From positions 2,480,001 through 2,544,000 of the forward strand of contig NZ_AP028878.1 of NCBI RefSeq assembly GCF_036511935.1: a stretch of DNA of 64,000 nt, in the 5' to 3' direction. Positions within the stretch are counted from its first letter, which is position 1, and each line of letters opens with the position of its first letter. Both the position numbers and the translations under genes were made by a program. Below are positions 52,890 through 63,432 of the stretch, piece by piece. Below the pieces are notes generated by a model. That model searched no databases. It had not been told where the DNA came from and saw only the letters and a program-made list of their open reading frames with translations. Source of the stretch: Marinobacter nanhaiticus D15-8W. GTDB lineage: Bacteria > Pseudomonadota > Gammaproteobacteria > Pseudomonadales > Oleiphilaceae.

Positions 52890-53639
52890 ATGAAGGTTCT
52901 GGTCGCTGTTAAACGAGTAATCGACTACAACGTAAAGGTTCGCGTCAAGCCGGACAACACCGGCGTCGATCTTGCCAACGTCAAGATGGCAATGAACCCC
53001 TTCTGTGAAATCGCGGTTGAAGAAGCGGTTCGCCTGAAAGAGAAAGGGGTTGCCACTGAAATCGTTGTGGTCTCCATCGGTCCCAAGGCCGCTCAGGAAC
53101 AGATCCGTACCGCATTGGCCCTCGGTGCCGACCGCGGTATCCACGTCGAGACCGACGAGGAAGTCCAGTCCCTGGAAGCCGCCAAGCTGCTGAAGGCGGT
53201 TGTCGAGAAAGAAGAGCCCAAGCTGGTAATCCTCGGCAAGCAGTCCATCGACACCGACAACAACCAGACTGGCCAGATGCTGGCTGCGCTGACCGGCATG
53301 GGTCAGGGCACCTTCGCTTCTGAAGTGGCGGTTGAAGGCGAGAAGGTCAACGTGACCCGTGAGGTCGATGGTGGCCTGGTCACGGTTTCCCTCAACCTGC
53401 CGGCCGTCGTTACCACGGATCTGCGTCTGAACGAACCGCGTTACGCTTCGCTGCCCAACATCATGAAGGCCAAGAAGAAGCCGCTCGACAGCATGAGCCC
53501 GACGGATCTGGGTGTTGATGTGGCTCCTCGTCTGTCCACCCTGAAAGTTGAAGCACCGGCGGCCCGTAAGGGCGGCATCAAGGTTGCTGACGTGGCAGAA
53601 CTGGTCGATAAACTGAAGAACGAAGCGAAGGTGATCTAA
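52890..53639 (+). CDS. etfB: Electron transfer flavoprotein beta subunit
   Basis: A 249-residue AMP-binding subunit of ETF: '[20 protein letters not shown]', '[21 protein letters not shown]', '[19 protein letters not shown]' and the ETF beta signature region '[21 protein letters not shown]'. It pairs with EtfA to accept electrons from acyl-CoA and other dehydrogenases. The stop codon is immediately followed by the etfA ATG, so they form one operon. Confidence 0.97.
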   Translation: MKVLVAVKRVIDYNVKVRVKPDNTGVDLANVKMAMNPFCEIAVEEAVRLKEKGVATEIVVVSIGPKAAQEQIRTALALGADRGIHVETDEEVQSLEAAKLLKAVVEKEEPKLVILGKQSIDTDNNQTGQMLAALTGMGQGTFASEVAVEGEKVNVTREVDGGLVTVSLNLPAVVTTDLRLNEPRYASLPNIMKAKKKPLDSMSPTDLGVDVAPRLSTLKVEAPAARKGGIKVADVAELVDKLKNEAKVI

Positions 53640-54581
53640 ATGAGCATCCTAGTCATTGCTGAACATGACAACAGCAGCCTGAAGTCGGCCACCCTGAACG
53701 TCGTGGCCGCGGCCAAGGCTGTGGGTGGTGACATCGACGTTCTGGTTGCCGGCGAGAACTGTAGCGCCGTGGGTGAAGCGGCTAGCAAGATCGAGGGCGT
53801 GAACAAGGTCCTGGTTGCCGACAATGCTGCTTATGGTCACTTCCTGGCGGAGAACCTCTCGCTGCTGGTCTCCGAAGTGGGTAAGAACTACGGCCACATT
53901 TTTGCTGCTGCCGGAACCACTGGTAAGGATTTCATGCCGCGCGTTGCCGCACTACTGGATGTCGCCCAGGTGTCCGACATCATGAGCGTCGAGTCCGAAG
54001 ACACCTTCGTGCGTCCGATCTACGCCGGTAACGCCTTGGCGACCGTCAAGAGCAGCGACAGCATCAAGGTTGTCACCGTGCGTCCGACCGCGTTCGACCC
54101 GGTTGCCGGCGAGGGCGGTTCTGCGTCTGTCGAGTCTGTAGATGGCGCGCACGATGCGGGCGTATCTTCTTTCGTCAGCGAGCAGTTGGCCGAGTCCGAC
54201 CGTCCGGATCTGGGCAGTGCCGGCATCGTTGTCTCTGGTGGTCGTGGCATGCAGAACGGCGAAAACTTCCAGATGCTGGAAAAAGTCGCTGATGTGCTGG
54301 GCGCCGCTGTTGGTGCGTCCCGTGCCGCGGTTGATGCCGGCTTCGTACCCAACGACATGCAGGTCGGTCAGACCGGTAAGATCGTCGCGCCGCAGCTGTA
54401 CATCGCCGTCGGTATTTCCGGTGCGATCCAGCACCTGGCAGGTATGTCCGACTCCAAGGTGATCGTTGCGATCAACAAGGACGAGGAAGCGCCGATCTTC
54501 CAGGTGGCTGACTACGGCCTCGTTGCGGACCTGTTCGAAGCGGTACCGCAGCTTGAAGAAGAGTTGAAGAAAGTTCTCTAA
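53640..54581 (+). CDS. etfA: Electron transfer flavoprotein alpha subunit
   Basis: A 313-residue FAD-binding subunit. The N-terminal domain starts '[20 protein letters not shown]'. The C-terminal FAD domain has '[20 protein letters not shown]', '[20 protein letters not shown]' and '[19 protein letters not shown]'. It begins directly after the etfB stop codon and is closed by a strong terminator 16 bp downstream. Confidence 0.97.
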   Translation: MSILVIAEHDNSSLKSATLNVVAAAKAVGGDIDVLVAGENCSAVGEAASKIEGVNKVLVADNAAYGHFLAENLSLLVSEVGKNYGHIFAAAGTTGKDFMPRVAALLDVAQVSDIMSVESEDTFVRPIYAGNALATVKSSDSIKVVTVRPTAFDPVAGEGGSASVESVDGAHDAGVSSFVSEQLAESDRPDLGSAGIVVSGGRGMQNGENFQMLEKVADVLGAAVGASRAAVDAGFVPNDMQVGQTGKIVAPQLYIAVGISGAIQHLAGMSDSKVIVAINKDEEAPIFQVADYGLVADLFEAVPQLEEELKKVL

Positions 54582-54596
54582 AGAGCTGATTCGACT

Positions 54597-54624
54597 AAAA
54601 AAGGGCGCTGATGCGCCCTTTTTT
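54597..54624 (+). terminator. Rho-independent terminator of etfBA
   Basis: Stem AAGGGCGC / GCGCCCTT with a TGAT loop and a long T run; the A run before the stem would also pair, so it may act on both strands. Confidence 0.9.
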
Positions 54625-54628
54625 ATGG

Positions 54629-54840
54629 TTCATCGCGGGTTAGCGTGACGGGGAGGCCGGGAGGCCTCCGCACGAGTCGTATGACCATGGGCACCTTCGG
54701 CGCCTCAGAAGCTGAAGCATCTGCTACATGCTCGAGTTATTTGGAAAATGTAGCCGACGCTTCAGCTTCGGAGCAGCCCGGCGGGCTGCCCATTCCCTGA
54801 ATGCTTTCCGTTATACGGATTCCCGCTAAGGTGCGATGGA
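54629..54840 (+). repeat. MITE-like intergenic repeat, copy B
   Basis: A ~212-bp element in the same orientation as copy A and very similar to it along its length. The left end is TTCATCGCGGGTTAGCG; the right end, reverse-complemented, is TCCATCGCACCTTAGCG. The core holds GAAGCTGAAGC and GCTTCAGCTTC as hairpin arms around ~45 bases. The flanks are similar direct T-rich words (CTTTTTTAT on the left, CTTTTTAT on the right). It lies between the convergent etfA and CoA-transferase genes. Confidence 0.85.
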
Positions 54841-54876
54841 CCTTTTTATTGTCCCGGAATCTATTCCGAAGCCCCG

Positions 54877-56418
54877 TCACTCAACAGCAACGGATTGATA
54901 AAGTGACCGATCCGTCACGTGAAGCCGACTTGAAATCGCTGGCCGAAAATCCATGTAGGCCAGGATATCCCGATCCAGATCCAGGCCTGGCGCGATCTCG
55001 ATCAGCTCGAGTCCGTTCACGGTAAGCTGGAACACGCAGCGTTCGGTGATGTAGAACACCCGTTGGCCGCGCTCCAATGCATAGCGACCATTGAAGGTCA
55101 TATGCTCCACCTCTCTAACGAACTTGCGTCCCTTTCCACCCTGATTGATGTGCAGACCCGCATCTTCGATCAGAATGTCCTGCGGCCCAGCTTCGAACGT
55201 CCCCATGAAGAACACCTCACGTGCGTTCTGGCTAATGTTGATAAAACCACCTGCGCCGGAGAGCCGCGTCCCGAATCGGCTAACGTTCACGTTGCCTGCA
55301 CTGTCGACCTGGGCCATACCGAGATAGGCCTGATCCAGCCCGCCTCCGTCGTAGAAATCGAACTGGGCTGGTTGATCGATAATGGCCTCGGCATTAGCCG
55401 CCGCACCGAAGCTGAGCCCACCGGCCGGGCGCCCGCCAATGGCACCAGGCTCGATCGTCAGCGTGATTTTGTCTAGCAGGCCCTTATCCGCTGCCACCTC
55501 GGCTACCAGTTCAGGCATGCCGATGCCAAGGTTAACCACCGAATCCGGCTTCAGGTGCTCCGCAGCGCGACGACCGATCAGCTTCCTGATGGATAGCGGT
55601 TCTCCGCCCATAAGCGCAGGGAGACGAATTTCACCCGTGTAAGCCGGGTTGTATGGCTCCGCGAAGGTCTGCAGGTGCTCCGATGGATCCGCAAGGATGA
55701 TGTGATCCACCAGGATGCCCGGAATATGAACGCGCTCGGCATGGAGCTGATGGCGTTCTGTAAGCCGCTCGACCTGAACGAATACCTGCCCGCCGGAATT
55801 GTGCACCGCCTGGGCGATCGCCAGGCTTTCGAGCGGCAGGGCCTCCCGTTCCATGGTGATATTGCCCCGGGCATCGGCCGTGGTGCCGCGCAAGAAGGCC
55901 ACCTGGATCGGAAAAGTCGGGTAGAACAGGTATTCCCGGCCGCGAACGCTCATCAGCTCTACCAATTCTTCCTGGGTCTTTTCATTGATGCGGCCGCCGC
56001 CGTGACGGGGATCGACGAACGAGTGTAGACCCACATGGGTGAGCATTCCGGGCTTTCCTGCGGCGATATCGCGATAGAGCTGTGCGATAACCCCCTGTGG
56101 CAGGTTATAGGCCTCGATCCGGTTTTCGCAGGCGAGGGCGCCGAGTTTGGGAACCAAACCCCAGTGGCCGCCAATCACACGTTTCACCAGGCCTTCATGG
56201 GCCAGGTGATTGAGGCCGCGTTCCTTGCCATCACCCTGGCCGGCGGCATAGACGAGAGTGAGGTCGCGTGGCTCATTCGCTGCGACGAAGCGCTCCTCAA
56301 GTGCCCGCGCCAACGCCTCGGGAAAGCCGATGCCGACGAAACCGCCGGTCGCCATTGTGGCGCCGCTGGGTACCTTGGCGGCGGCTTCTTCAGCGGTGAG
56401 AAGTTTGGGATGTGTCAT
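54877..56418 (-). CDS. Acyl-CoA:acetate/3-ketoacid CoA-transferase (YdiF/propionate CoA-transferase type)
   Basis: A 513-residue fused alpha-beta class I CoA-transferase. The alpha half starts '[20 protein letters not shown]'. The beta half carries '[20 protein letters not shown]' and the catalytic Glu323 in '[14 protein letters not shown]'. It moves CoA between carboxylic acids. It is the last gene of the TRAP operon, 13 bp after dctM, and so is likely to activate the acid the transporter brings in. Confidence 0.92.
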   Translation of the reverse strand: MTHPKLLTAEEAAAKVPSGATMATGGFVGIGFPEALARALEERFVAANEPRDLTLVYAAGQGDGKERGLNHLAHEGLVKRVIGGHWGLVPKLGALACENRIEAYNLPQGVIAQLYRDIAAGKPGMLTHVGLHSFVDPRHGGGRINEKTQEELVELMSVRGREYLFYPTFPIQVAFLRGTTADARGNITMEREALPLESLAIAQAVHNSGGQVFVQVERLTERHQLHAERVHIPGILVDHIILADPSEHLQTFAEPYNPAYTGEIRLPALMGGEPLSIRKLIGRRAAEHLKPDSVVNLGIGMPELVAEVAADKGLLDKITLTIEPGAIGGRPAGGLSFGAAANAEAIIDQPAQFDFYDGGGLDQAYLGMAQVDSAGNVNVSRFGTRLSGAGGFINISQNAREVFFMGTFEAGPQDILIEDAGLHINQGGKGRKFVREVEHMTFNGRYALERGQRVFYITERCVFQLTVNGLELIEIAPGLDLDRDILAYMDFRPAISSRLHVTDRSLYQSVAVE

Positions 56419-56431
56419 TGTTATTGTTCTC

Positions 56432-57790
56432 CTATTGTCCGCTGTAGGCCTGTTCCGGGAGCCAGGTCACCAGGGTTGGCCAGATGAAGATGATGGCCAG
56501 CACCGTTACTTGCAGCGCGATGAAGGGCATGACGCCGCGGTAAAGCGTTTTCACACCCACGGAGGGTGGGGCGACGCCCTTGCAGTAGAACAGCGCGAAG
56601 CCAACGGGTGGTGTCAGGAAGGAGGTCTGCAGACATACCGCAAACAGCACCGTAAACCACACCAGGTCGTAGCCCATACTGACGATAACCGGGGCGACCA
56701 GCGGCAGGATAATCAGCGTGATCTCGATCCAGTCGAGCACGAAGCCCAGCAGGAACGTCAGCAGCAGGATACAGATCACCACGCCGGCCGGACCGAACGG
56801 TAGGCTCGCCAGGGCTTCCTCGATCATCGCATCGCCACCCAGGCCGCGCAGGACCAATGAAAATGCCGTCGCACCGATCAGCAGCGCAAAGATAAACGCA
56901 GTCGTCTGGCTGGTTTCCCGGCAGACTTCGCGCAGCACTTGCAGGTTCAGACGTTTGTTGATCAGGGCCAGGAGCGTGGCACCAAACGCGCCCACGCCTG
57001 AGGCTTCAGTTGGTGTTGCAATACCGGCGAAGATACTGCCCAGCACCGCGAGAATGAGCAGTGCCGGGGGCAGGATGGATTTCACTGCGTCGAAGATGAT
57101 GCCGAGGGTGATGGACTCGGCATCGTCGCCTGCCGGCGCTACGTCCGGATGAATCCAGCCACGGAAAACGATATAGAGCACGAAAACCACACCGAGTATG
57201 GCGCTGGGGAACACCGCGCCCATAAACAGGTCGCCGACCGACATTGCGAGCTGGTCAGCCATCATGACGAGCATGATCGACGGCGGCATGAGTATGCCGA
57301 GCGTCCCCACGGCACACACAGTGCCTACGGCGAGCTCTGGCTGGTACTGGCGCTTGAGCATGACAGGCACCGCCAGCAGCGTCAGCAGTGCTACAGAGGC
57401 CCCTACGATGCCTGTGGAGGCGGCGAGCAGCAGGCCGATAATGACCACGGCGATGGCCGTTCCGCCGTTCAGGCGTCCAAACAGGCGCGATACGTTGAGC
57501 ATCAGTTTCTCGGCCATACCGGAGCGGTCCAGCATCTGCCCCATAAAGACGAACATGGGTATGGCAACCAGGACCCAACTGCTCATGGTGCCCCAGATCC
57601 GCTCGATCGACAGGGAGAAGTAGCTCCAGTCGATAGCGATAAAGGTATCCAGATACATGTCCGAGAGCATCGCCAGCCCGGTAAAGGCCACTGCAACGCC
57701 GCCCAACACCCACGCAATGGGAAAGCCGGTAAAGATCAGCAGGATAAAGGCTACGAACATGCCGACGGCCAGGAGCTCATTGATGTCCAT
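56432..57790 (-). CDS. dctM: TRAP transporter large permease (DctM)
   Basis: A 452-residue inner-membrane protein with about 12-13 helices. Family stretches are '[21 protein letters not shown]' (start region), '[20 protein letters not shown]', '[20 protein letters not shown]' and '[19 protein letters not shown]'. Together with DctQ it forms the sodium-coupled TRAP membrane unit. It overlaps dctQ by 14 bp and is followed by the CoA-transferase after 13 bp. Confidence 0.95.
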   Translation of the reverse strand: MDINELLAVGMFVAFILLIFTGFPIAWVLGGVAVAFTGLAMLSDMYLDTFIAIDWSYFSLSIERIWGTMSSWVLVAIPMFVFMGQMLDRSGMAEKLMLNVSRLFGRLNGGTAIAVVIIGLLLAASTGIVGASVALLTLLAVPVMLKRQYQPELAVGTVCAVGTLGILMPPSIMLVMMADQLAMSVGDLFMGAVFPSAILGVVFVLYIVFRGWIHPDVAPAGDDAESITLGIIFDAVKSILPPALLILAVLGSIFAGIATPTEASGVGAFGATLLALINKRLNLQVLREVCRETSQTTAFIFALLIGATAFSLVLRGLGGDAMIEEALASLPFGPAGVVICILLLTFLLGFVLDWIEITLIILPLVAPVIVSMGYDLVWFTVLFAVCLQTSFLTPPVGFALFYCKGVAPPSVGVKTLYRGVMPFIALQVTVLAIIFIWPTLVTWLPEQAYSGQ

Positions 57791-58370
57791 GTTGCGCCTC
57801 CGCTCCGAACAGGAAAGCCAGCAACCGGACCAGACGCGAGAACGCCGCGATCAGCAACAACCCGAGACCGATGGGCAGGGTGCTCTTGACGATCCAGCGC
57901 TGGCTCAGCCCGCCGGGTGCGCTGGAGGCTTCATTCATGGTCCAGGAATCGATCACGTAGGGCACCGCGAAGTACAGCAGCAACCCAATGAAAGGTGCGA
58001 GGATGAAGAGTAGGCCAAAGAGTTCGATCCATGCCTGGGCCCGGTAGCTGATTCGTTCACGGATCAGGTCCACGCGGACATGGCTGTCCCAGAGCAGGGC
58101 GTAGGACAGGGCGAACAGAAACCCCGCCGAATAGATGTGCCACTGCAGTTCTTCGAGCTCGATGAAGCCTTGGGCAAACACATAGCGGCTCACTACATTG
58201 ACGATGATGATCATCATCAGGATGGGCCAGAGCCATGCACTTAGACGGCCAAAACCCTGGATCACGCTATCGAGAGCCCGGGATAGGGAAGTGTGGGGCA
58301 GGTATTCGCCCGAAAGCCCCTGCGGCGCCGGCTCGAGTTCGAGTCGGTCCGTATCAGTGGAAACGGTCAT
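57777..58370 (-). CDS. dctQ: TRAP transporter small permease (DctQ)
   Basis: About 197 residues from ATG 58370 (preceded by GGAGA), with four predicted helices and the family motif region 'MIIIVNVVSRYVFAQGFIELEEL' and 'GFLFALSYALLWDSHVRVDL'. An unusually long cytoplasmic N-terminus of ~45 residues precedes the first helix. It overlaps dctM by 14 bp and lies ~116 bp after dctP. Confidence 0.92.
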   Translation of the reverse strand: MTVSTDTDRLELEPAPQGLSGEYLPHTSLSRALDSVIQGFGRLSAWLWPILMMIIIVNVVSRYVFAQGFIELEELQWHIYSAGFLFALSYALLWDSHVRVDLIRERISYRAQAWIELFGLLFILAPFIGLLLYFAVPYVIDSWTMNEASSAPGGLSQRWIVKSTLPIGLGLLLIAAFSRLVRLLAFLFGAEAQHGHQ

Positions 58371-58486
58371 GCTAATCTCCGGAAATGCAGGCAGACAGCT
58401 GGCTCGAGGAGCCAGCAATCAGTGCGCGAGACCCGGAAGCGCCCGATGGGCAAATCCGAACCTCGTGCGGGTACGCTGGTTGAGGC

Positions 58487-59548
58487 TTAGAAGTCCCGGG
58501 GCAAGTAGCCCAGGTCCTGCCAACGCTCGTACTGGTCCTGAAAGGCTTGCTGGCTCTTCAGCACGCGGGCGAAGTCTTCGTCCTTATCGGCTTCGCTCTG
58601 CAGCACCTTGTCGGTGACCTCTTCGAGTTCACGGAGAATAGGTTCAGGCAGCTTGCGGGTCTGGGCGCCCTGTTCCTCGAGGAACTCGATAGCCTCGCCC
58701 TGGAATGCCTCGCTGCGTGCCAGGTTGCGGGTGACGCCGGCCTGACAGGTCAGGTTGATCAGGGTCTTGTCCGCGTCGCTGATGGAATCCCACTTGTCCT
58801 TATTGACGATCAGGTGGAATGCGGCGAAGGGCTGATGCCAACCGGGGAAGTAGTTGTATTTGGCCACTTCATAGAAGCCGAGCTGCTTGTCGACTGTTGG
58901 GAGGGAGAACTCAGACGCGTCGATGGCACCTTTCTCAAGGGCCTGGAAGATCTCACCGCCGGGCAGCACGGTCACTGACGCGCCCAATTCCTGGAGGATC
59001 CGGCCACCAATACCGGCATAGCGGATCTTTAGGCCGTTGATGTCTTCCAGGTTGGTGATTTCCTTGTTGAACCAGCCACCGGTTTCGGGGCCGGTCAGAC
59101 CACAGAGCACCGGGTGGACGTTGTTCTTGTGGTAGATGGACTCGGCCAGTTCCTGACCTTCGCCGTCATACCACCATGCCATGTACTCCCAGGGCTCCAT
59201 GCCGAACGGTACGGCGGAGAACAGCACTGACGACGGGATCTTGCCCTGGTCGTAGCCAATCCAGGTGTAGCCGGCTTCGAGCTTGCCGGTACGAACCGCG
59301 TCGGTGATATTCAGGGTCGGGACCAGTTTGTTGGGTTCGAAATGCTTGATGATGACGCGATTGTCGGTCGCCTCACTCAGGTCTTCGAGTACGCCGGGAA
59401 TGGTATCGCCCAGGGCAGGGAGGTTACTGCCGTACGCAGCCTGCATTTTCCAGCGAACCTTGTCCTGAGCTATGGCCGGTACTGATGCAACCGCCGCGGC
59501 CAGGCCGCAGGCAGACAGGAAGGCGAGGGTTTTGCTCGTCGTTGTCAT
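58487..59548 (-). CDS. dctP: TRAP transporter solute-binding protein (DctP)
   Basis: A 353-residue periplasmic binding protein with a signal peptide ('LAFLSACGLAAAVASVPAIAQ'). The DctP fold shows 'FEPNKLVPTLNITDAVRTG', 'GIGGRILQELGASVTVLPGGE' and 'GAIDASEFSLPTVDKQLGFY'. The conserved Arg that binds the carboxylate is probably in 'GLKIRYAGIGGR'. First gene of the operon dctP-dctQ-dctM-CoA-transferase, behind a sigma-54 promoter. The ligand is a carboxylic acid by family; a mono- or 2-oxo acid fits the similarity to the DctP7-like group and the context. Confidence 0.94.
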   Translation of the reverse strand: MTTTSKTLAFLSACGLAAAVASVPAIAQDKVRWKMQAAYGSNLPALGDTIPGVLEDLSEATDNRVIIKHFEPNKLVPTLNITDAVRTGKLEAGYTWIGYDQGKIPSSVLFSAVPFGMEPWEYMAWWYDGEGQELAESIYHKNNVHPVLCGLTGPETGGWFNKEITNLEDINGLKIRYAGIGGRILQELGASVTVLPGGEIFQALEKGAIDASEFSLPTVDKQLGFYEVAKYNYFPGWHQPFAAFHLIVNKDKWDSISDADKTLINLTCQAGVTRNLARSEAFQGEAIEFLEEQGAQTRKLPEPILRELEEVTDKVLQSEADKDEDFARVLKSQQAFQDQYERWQDLGYLPRDF

Positions 59549-59604
59549 TATCTATACCTCTATTGTTGTTGTGTACGCAGGGATCAGATCTGCGCTTATA
59601 TAAG

Positions 59605-59620
59605 TACAAACCCTGTGCCA
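59605..59620 (-). promoter_or_regulatory. Sigma-54 promoter of the TRAP/CoA-transferase operon
   Basis: On the minus strand TGGCAC-AGGGT-TTGTA, versus consensus TGGCAC-N5-TTGCA: one mismatch, with the GG-N10-G spacing intact. The expected start is ~45-50 bases before the dctP ATG. Two matching palindromes lie 63-180 bp upstream. Confidence 0.85.
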
Positions 59621-59682
59621 GTTAATGAATATTCAACAAAAACAGAGGTATACGTAATTTTTGCGGATCATGACTAGAAAAA

Positions 59683-59700
59683 TGTCCGGAACCCCGGACA
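59683..59700. promoter_or_regulatory. Activator-binding palindrome 1 (UAS)
   Basis: TGTCCGGAACCCCGGACA: two perfect 7-base arms around four bases. It shares TGTCCG-N6-CGGACA with the second site at 59769. Located upstream of the sigma-54 promoter, where an enhancer-binding protein should bind. Confidence 0.8.
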
Positions 59701-59768
59701 CTTTATATCGAAGAATGCGCGGATAAGGTGAGCTGGCGTGTTTAATCGGTGTCATGAAAAACAGACAC

Positions 59769-59786
59769 TGTCCGTGAATCCGGACA
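59769..59786. promoter_or_regulatory. Activator-binding palindrome 2 (UAS)
   Basis: TGTCCGTGAATCCGGACA, the second copy of TGTCCG-N6-CGGACA; centre-to-centre distance from the first is 86 bp, close to eight helical turns. It lies between the activator stop codon (59819) and the sigma-54 promoter. Confidence 0.8.
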
Positions 59787-59818
59787 ATGCGCTTCTCGAT
59801 TCTGATTGGCCTTACAGT

Positions 59819-61216
59819 CTATAACCCGTATCGGGCCATTTTCTCGTAAAGACTGGCGCGGGAAATACCCAGTGCCCTTGCAGCCTGGGAGCGATTATTG
59901 TTGGTTGTTTCCAGGGCCTTGCGAATGCCATCCCGTTCGGCACGGGCGATGGTACTCTGGAGCGGTTCGATTACGGTGTCCTCCCGCTGCTCGGGAAGCC
60001 GTTCAGTCGATGGTAGGAAGTCCTCGGCCTGGAGAGTCGAGCCCTGGGCGAAGATAAACGTTCGCTCCAACGTGTTCTGCAGTTCCCGCACGTTGCCGGG
60101 CCAATCGTAATCACGTAGGTAGGCCAGGGCACTTTCGCTGAGCCATTTCGGGGCCATCCCGAGGTTGTGGGCAATACGTTCGATCATTGTCCCTGCCAGT
60201 AGCTCGATGTCCACCGCGCGTTCCCGCAGCGGCGGCACGACAATCGGCAGGACGTTGAGCCGGTAGTAGAGGTCGGCACGGAACTCCCCGACATCCACCA
60301 TGGCCTTGAGGTCCTTGCTGGTGGCAGCGATGACCCGCACGTCCACCCGGATCACTTCGTTTGAGCCCAGTGGCTCGAACTCCTGCTCCTGCAATACCCG
60401 GAGCAGTTTGCTCTGGAGGCTTTGGGGCAGATCCCCCACTTCGTCCAGGAACAGAGTACCCTTGTTGGCCAGTTGGATCTTACCCTTGCGGCCTTTGCGG
60501 TCGGCGCCGGTGTACGCGCCAGGCGCAACGCCGAAGAATTCCGCTTCCATCAGGTTATCGGGCACCGCAGCCATATTGATGCCCACGAATGGGCGCTCGG
60601 CACGGACGGAGGCGTGGTGGATGGCGTGGGCCAGCACTTCCTTGCCGGTGCCCGTTTCACCCAGCAGGAGTACTGTGGTGTCCAGTTCAGCTGCTCTGCG
60701 CGCTCGTTGCAGGAGCTGCTCCACGGGCTCGCTCTGGCCAATGAAGTCGGCGAAGGTGTACTTGGTGTCGCGCATGCTGGCGAGCTGTTTTTCGGCAGTG
60801 CTGGGTACGCCGCGGAGCCGGCCGTACTTCTCGACAAACGCCTTCAGGTAGTCCATGTCCTTATAGAACACGAACCCGATGCCGCCAATAACCTGGTCTT
60901 CCTGGTCGCGAATGGGGATGCGGGTGACCACCATCCAAGTCTCCCTGACCCGCAGCAGGTCCAGCAGGATAGGCTGGCCGCTACTGACCACCTGGCGCAT
61001 CATGCTGTTGGGGATGAGCTCCTCCACCGGCATACCCTTGACCGCCCGTAACGGATCGATACCGAGTACTTCGCGGTACTTGTCGCTGATCCAGAGGATG
61101 TGGGCGTGGTCATCGACAATCACGCTGCCTTCGCAAATGTGGTCGAGCAAAGTCAGCAGCGGACTTTCCGACAGGTCGTTCAGGTCTTTCAGGGTAAAGC
61201 CGGTGGCTCGGGTCAT
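59819..61216 (-). CDS. Sigma-54-dependent transcriptional activator (PAS-AAA+-Fis)
   Basis: A 465-residue enhancer-binding protein. A PAS sensor covers about 20-125. The AAA+ domain follows, with Walker A GETGTGKE at 186-193 and the sigma-54 contact loop at 233-238 reading GAYTGA instead of GAFTGA. The C-terminal Fis-type helix-turn-helix is 'NNRSQAARALGISRASLYEK'. It has no receiver domain, so the PAS domain likely senses a ligand or metabolite. The start lies eight bases after the acetoacetyl-CoA synthetase stop codon, so they are co-transcribed. Its target is very likely the TRAP operon just downstream. Confidence 0.94.
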   Translation of the reverse strand: MTRATGFTLKDLNDLSESPLLTLLDHICEGSVIVDDHAHILWISDKYREVLGIDPLRAVKGMPVEELIPNSMMRQVVSSGQPILLDLLRVRETWMVVTRIPIRDQEDQVIGGIGFVFYKDMDYLKAFVEKYGRLRGVPSTAEKQLASMRDTKYTFADFIGQSEPVEQLLQRARRAAELDTTVLLLGETGTGKEVLAHAIHHASVRAERPFVGINMAAVPDNLMEAEFFGVAPGAYTGADRKGRKGKIQLANKGTLFLDEVGDLPQSLQSKLLRVLQEQEFEPLGSNEVIRVDVRVIAATSKDLKAMVDVGEFRADLYYRLNVLPIVVPPLRERAVDIELLAGTMIERIAHNLGMAPKWLSESALAYLRDYDWPGNVRELQNTLERTFIFAQGSTLQAEDFLPSTERLPEQREDTVIEPLQSTIARAERDGIRKALETTNNNRSQAARALGISRASLYEKMARYGL

Positions 61217-61224
61217 GGACGTCT

Positions 61225-63198
<1,974 letters not shown>

Positions 63199-63287
63199 CG
63201 TTTCATTCCCGTTTATTGTCGGCTGTGTACGGTCTTGATTTACATTTTTATTAGTCGGCCGTGATTCGAGGGGATCTTCAGGATACA

Positions 63288-63390
63288 GGCAGCCCTGTGG
63301 GCTGCTCCGAAGCTGAAGCGTCGGCTACACTTTCCAGTCAACTCGAGCATGTAGCAGAAGCTTCAGCTTCTGAGGCGCCGAAGGTGCCCG
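63288..63390 (-). repeat. MITE-like intergenic repeat, partial inverted copy C
   Basis: About 100 bp matching the reverse complement of the core of copies A and B (GGCAGCCC ... GAAGCTGAAGCGTCGGCTACA ... GAAGCTTCAGCTTCTGAGGCGCCGAAGGT in three blocks). The terminal inverted repeats are missing or diverged. It lies in the 234-bp gap between the HMG-CoA lyase and acetoacetyl-CoA synthetase genes. Confidence 0.8.
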
Positions 63391-63432
63391 CCAACCACTC
63401 CATCATGGGAGGCTTTCTCGCTTTCGAGATAC

